From positions 186,001 through 250,000 of the forward strand of contig NZ_QNVT01000004.1 in assembly GCF_003385515.1 (NCBI RefSeq): a stretch of 64,000 nucleotides of DNA. Reading direction: 5' to 3'. The first letter of the stretch is position 1; the number at the start of each line of letters is the position of its first letter. The notes below the pieces were generated by a model, which was not told the DNA's origin, searched no databases, and worked only from the letters and a program-made list of their open reading frames with translations. Shown here piece by piece: positions 62,804 to 64,000 of the stretch. Source of the stretch: Chryseobacterium pennae. GTDB taxonomy: Bacteria; Bacteroidota; Bacteroidia; Flavobacteriales; Weeksellaceae. The position numbers were made by a program, and so were the translations under genes.

Positions 62804-63358
62804 ATGAAGAACTTTAAAATAACCATCACTTTTGTATTGCTCTTACTTTTCGGGTTAGGAAATGCCCAGAAAATAGGAGTAGTAGATACTAATGAGATTT
62901 TAAATAAATTACCTCAGTATAAAGAAGCCGAAGCGAGATTGAATTCTCAGATCGATACCTGGCAGTCTGAACTTCAGAATATGCAGTCAGAGTATGAAAG
63001 AAAAAAAGCGGCTTTTGAAAGTGAAAAAGTGTTATTGATAGGTGACCAGCTAAAGCTTAGAGAAAAAGAAGTTGTAGATCTTGATAAAAATATCAAAACC
63101 ACTACAAGTTTACGTTTCGGATCCAATGGGGAAATAACAAAACTGAGAACAAACCTCGTTTTACCATTCCAGGATCAGATCTGGGGAGCCATCAAAACAA
63201 TGTCCGAAAAAAATGGGTTGGGCATAGTTCTTGATAAAAGCAATAACATTAGTGTTATTTTTCTTCAGGGAAAATATGATTATACAGAAAAAGTATTAAC
63301 TATTTTACTGAAAGGATCAGATAAAAAAGAGAAAACTACAAGTAAAAGTAAAAAGTAA
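62804..63358 (+). CDS. OmpH/Skp-family periplasmic chaperone
   Basis: 184 residues from MKNFKITIT; the longer frame from 62759 overlaps bamA and would put 15 residues before the signal peptide. The signal ends at GNAQ, then KIGVVDTNEIL and a long charged coiled segment (ARLNSQIDTWQSELQNMQSE), typical of Skp. It binds unfolded outer-membrane proteins in the periplasm and acts with BamA. The tail is Lys/Thr-rich. Confidence 0.93.
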   Translation: MKNFKITITFVLLLLFGLGNAQKIGVVDTNEILNKLPQYKEAEARLNSQIDTWQSELQNMQSEYERKKAAFESEKVLLIGDQLKLREKEVVDLDKNIKTTTSLRFGSNGEITKLRTNLVLPFQDQIWGAIKTMSEKNGLGIVLDKSNNISVIFLQGKYDYTEKVLTILLKGSDKKEKTTSKSKK

Positions 63359-63379
63359 AATTTTAAATTAACTTTTACG

Positions 63380-63387
63380 TAAATTTG
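63380..63387 (+). promoter_or_regulatory. Candidate -7 element of the second OmpH gene
   Basis: TAAATTTG, matching TAnnTTTG, 37 bases before the ATG at 63425, so the second chaperone gene may have its own promoter. Confidence 0.5.
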
Positions 63388-63424
63388 AAATCTAAAAACA
63401 AATTAAATTATTTATTTACCAATT

Positions 63425-63928
63425 ATGAAAAAATTAAGTGTATTATTTGCAGCAGTAATGATGGTTGTTTCTGTAGGTATGGCAAAAGCTCAAAAAATGG
63501 CTACTTTAGATGTATTGGGAGTTCTTAATGCAATGCCTGAAAAGAAAAAAGCAGATGCTGACCTTAAAACATTCTACGATACTAAACAAGCTGAGATCAA
63601 GAAAAAATACGATGCTGGGCAAGCTAAATTGAAGCAATATAGCGAAGAAGCTCCTAAGAAATCTGCAGACGAAAACAAAGCTAGAGAAGGTGAATTACAA
63701 AAAATTCAGGAAGAAATAGCTCAAATGCAGGATAAAGCTCAAAAAGATCTTCAGGCTAAGCAAGAAGTAGCTTTCGGACCAATTGAGAAAAAATTGAACG
63801 ACGCTGTAGAAAAAGTATCTAAAGCTAACGGTTATGAGTATGTAATGGATGGAAATTCACCTGCATTCCTTTATAAAGCTGGAGCTGATGCTACGGCTGC
63901 TGTAAAGAAAGAATTAGGAATTCAATAA
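63425..63928 (+). CDS. OmpH/Skp-family periplasmic chaperone (second copy)
   Basis: 167 residues. The signal peptide ends near MAKAQ, followed by KMATLDVLGVLNAMPEKKKA and a coiled-coil tentacle region rich in Lys, Ala and Glu (KKYDAGQAKLKQYSEEAPKK). The closing EYVMDGNSPAFLYKAG is characteristic of this family. A tandem paralogue of the gene at 62804, probably with overlapping chaperone function. Ends at a strong terminator. Confidence 0.94.
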   Translation: MKKLSVLFAAVMMVVSVGMAKAQKMATLDVLGVLNAMPEKKKADADLKTFYDTKQAEIKKKYDAGQAKLKQYSEEAPKKSADENKAREGELQKIQEEIAQMQDKAQKDLQAKQEVAFGPIEKKLNDAVEKVSKANGYEYVMDGNSPAFLYKAGADATAAVKKELGIQ

Positions 63929-63958
63929 TTTAAGCAAATTAACAAAGATTTATAAAAC

Positions 63959-63983
63959 AAACCGCCTCCAAAAGAGGCGGTTT
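63959..63983 (+). terminator. Terminator of the bamA/ompH operon
   Basis: A perfect 10-bp stem (63959-63968 with 63974-63983) has a 5-base loop and is followed by GTTTATTTTT. Confidence 0.9.
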
Positions 63984-63986
63984 GTT

Positions 63987-63994
63987 TATTTTTG
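63987..63994 (+). promoter_or_regulatory. Candidate -7 element for a gene beyond the window
   Basis: TATTTTTG followed by CGAAAT at the extreme end matches TAnnTTTG. The gene it would serve is outside the window. Confidence 0.35.
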
Positions 63995-64000
63995 CGAAAT

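Noticed and set aside
1..64000. CRISPR arrays, tRNA/rRNA genes, insertion-sequence transposases, prophage genes
   Set aside because: No regular spacer-repeat pattern, no cloverleaf or rRNA-like segment and no transposase, integrase or phage structural motif was recognised on either strand by eye.

Overview
The window looks like chromosome of a flavobacterium close to Chryseobacterium. It is AT-rich, has Bacteroidota-type promoters (-7 element TAnnTTTG), type IX secretion (T9SS) C-terminal sorting domains, a flexirubin (dialkylresorcinol/aryl polyene pigment) cluster with darA and darB, DUF6705 lipoproteins, and the order porG-like/uppS/bamA/ompH/ompH. No rRNA, tRNA, CRISPR array, transposase or phage gene was recognised.

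Layout. 1-4.2 kb: two tandem secreted M36 metallopeptidases, the first cut by the window edge. 4.3-32.2 kb, mostly minus strand: the flexirubin cluster, in three blocks. Block 1 (25.6-32.2 kb) carries the MMPL/acyltransferase exporter, darA, darB and two hot-dog dehydratases. Block 2 (16.6-21.7 kb) carries an XRE-like protein, a BtrH-like protein, an ABC exporter, a thioesterase and a ketosynthase. Block 3 (4.3-12.4 kb) carries a degenerate ketosynthase, the ACP, a ketosynthase/chain-length-factor pair, a deacetylase joined to LolA, a lipoprotein, a barrel protein, a FabZ-like dehydratase and a GT2-DUF2062 protein. A plus-strand M16 peptidase (22.1-25.0 kb) and a plus-strand lipoprotein/DUF6705 locus (12.5-16.6 kb) separate the blocks. 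No ammonia-lyase, ketoreductase or aryl-activating ligase is visible, so the pathway is incomplete inside the window.

32.4-45.7 kb (plus): envelope-glycan membrane proteins (EpsG-like, acyltransferase 3, two unrecognised polytopic proteins) around two large proteins with Fibrobacter-succinogenes-major-paralogous (FISUMP) domains; only one of those keeps a T9SS tail. 45.7-48.3 kb: topA. 48.4-51.35 kb (minus): a carboxypeptidase-regulatory-like protein and a second lipoprotein/DUF6705 locus. 51.7-58.4 kb (plus): a ureohydrolase-fold protein without the usual metal ligands, a GT2, a WecA/MraY-type transferase, a Wza-like exporter and a Wzc-like kinase, i.e. initiation and export of a surface polysaccharide. 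58.6-63.9 kb (plus): the outer-membrane biogenesis set porG-like, uppS, bamA and two ompH/skp genes.

The most unusual element is the pair of lipoprotein/DUF6705 loci. Their lipoproteins match at 272 of 277 N-terminal residues, then switch at one point to unrelated C-terminal domains that both carry a JAMM-like HxH...SxxD signature. Each is followed by DUF6705 genes, and locus 1 also holds a 59-codon shrunken copy, an N-terminally truncated copy and a frameshifted gene. The shared ~0.83 kb is inverted 37 kb apart, so it could mediate inversion or tail exchange. Other points: a probable parS-like 16-mer at 25140, two families of palindromic dispersed repeats in the pigment cluster, and an A8 tract that fuses a deacetylase gene in frame to lolA.
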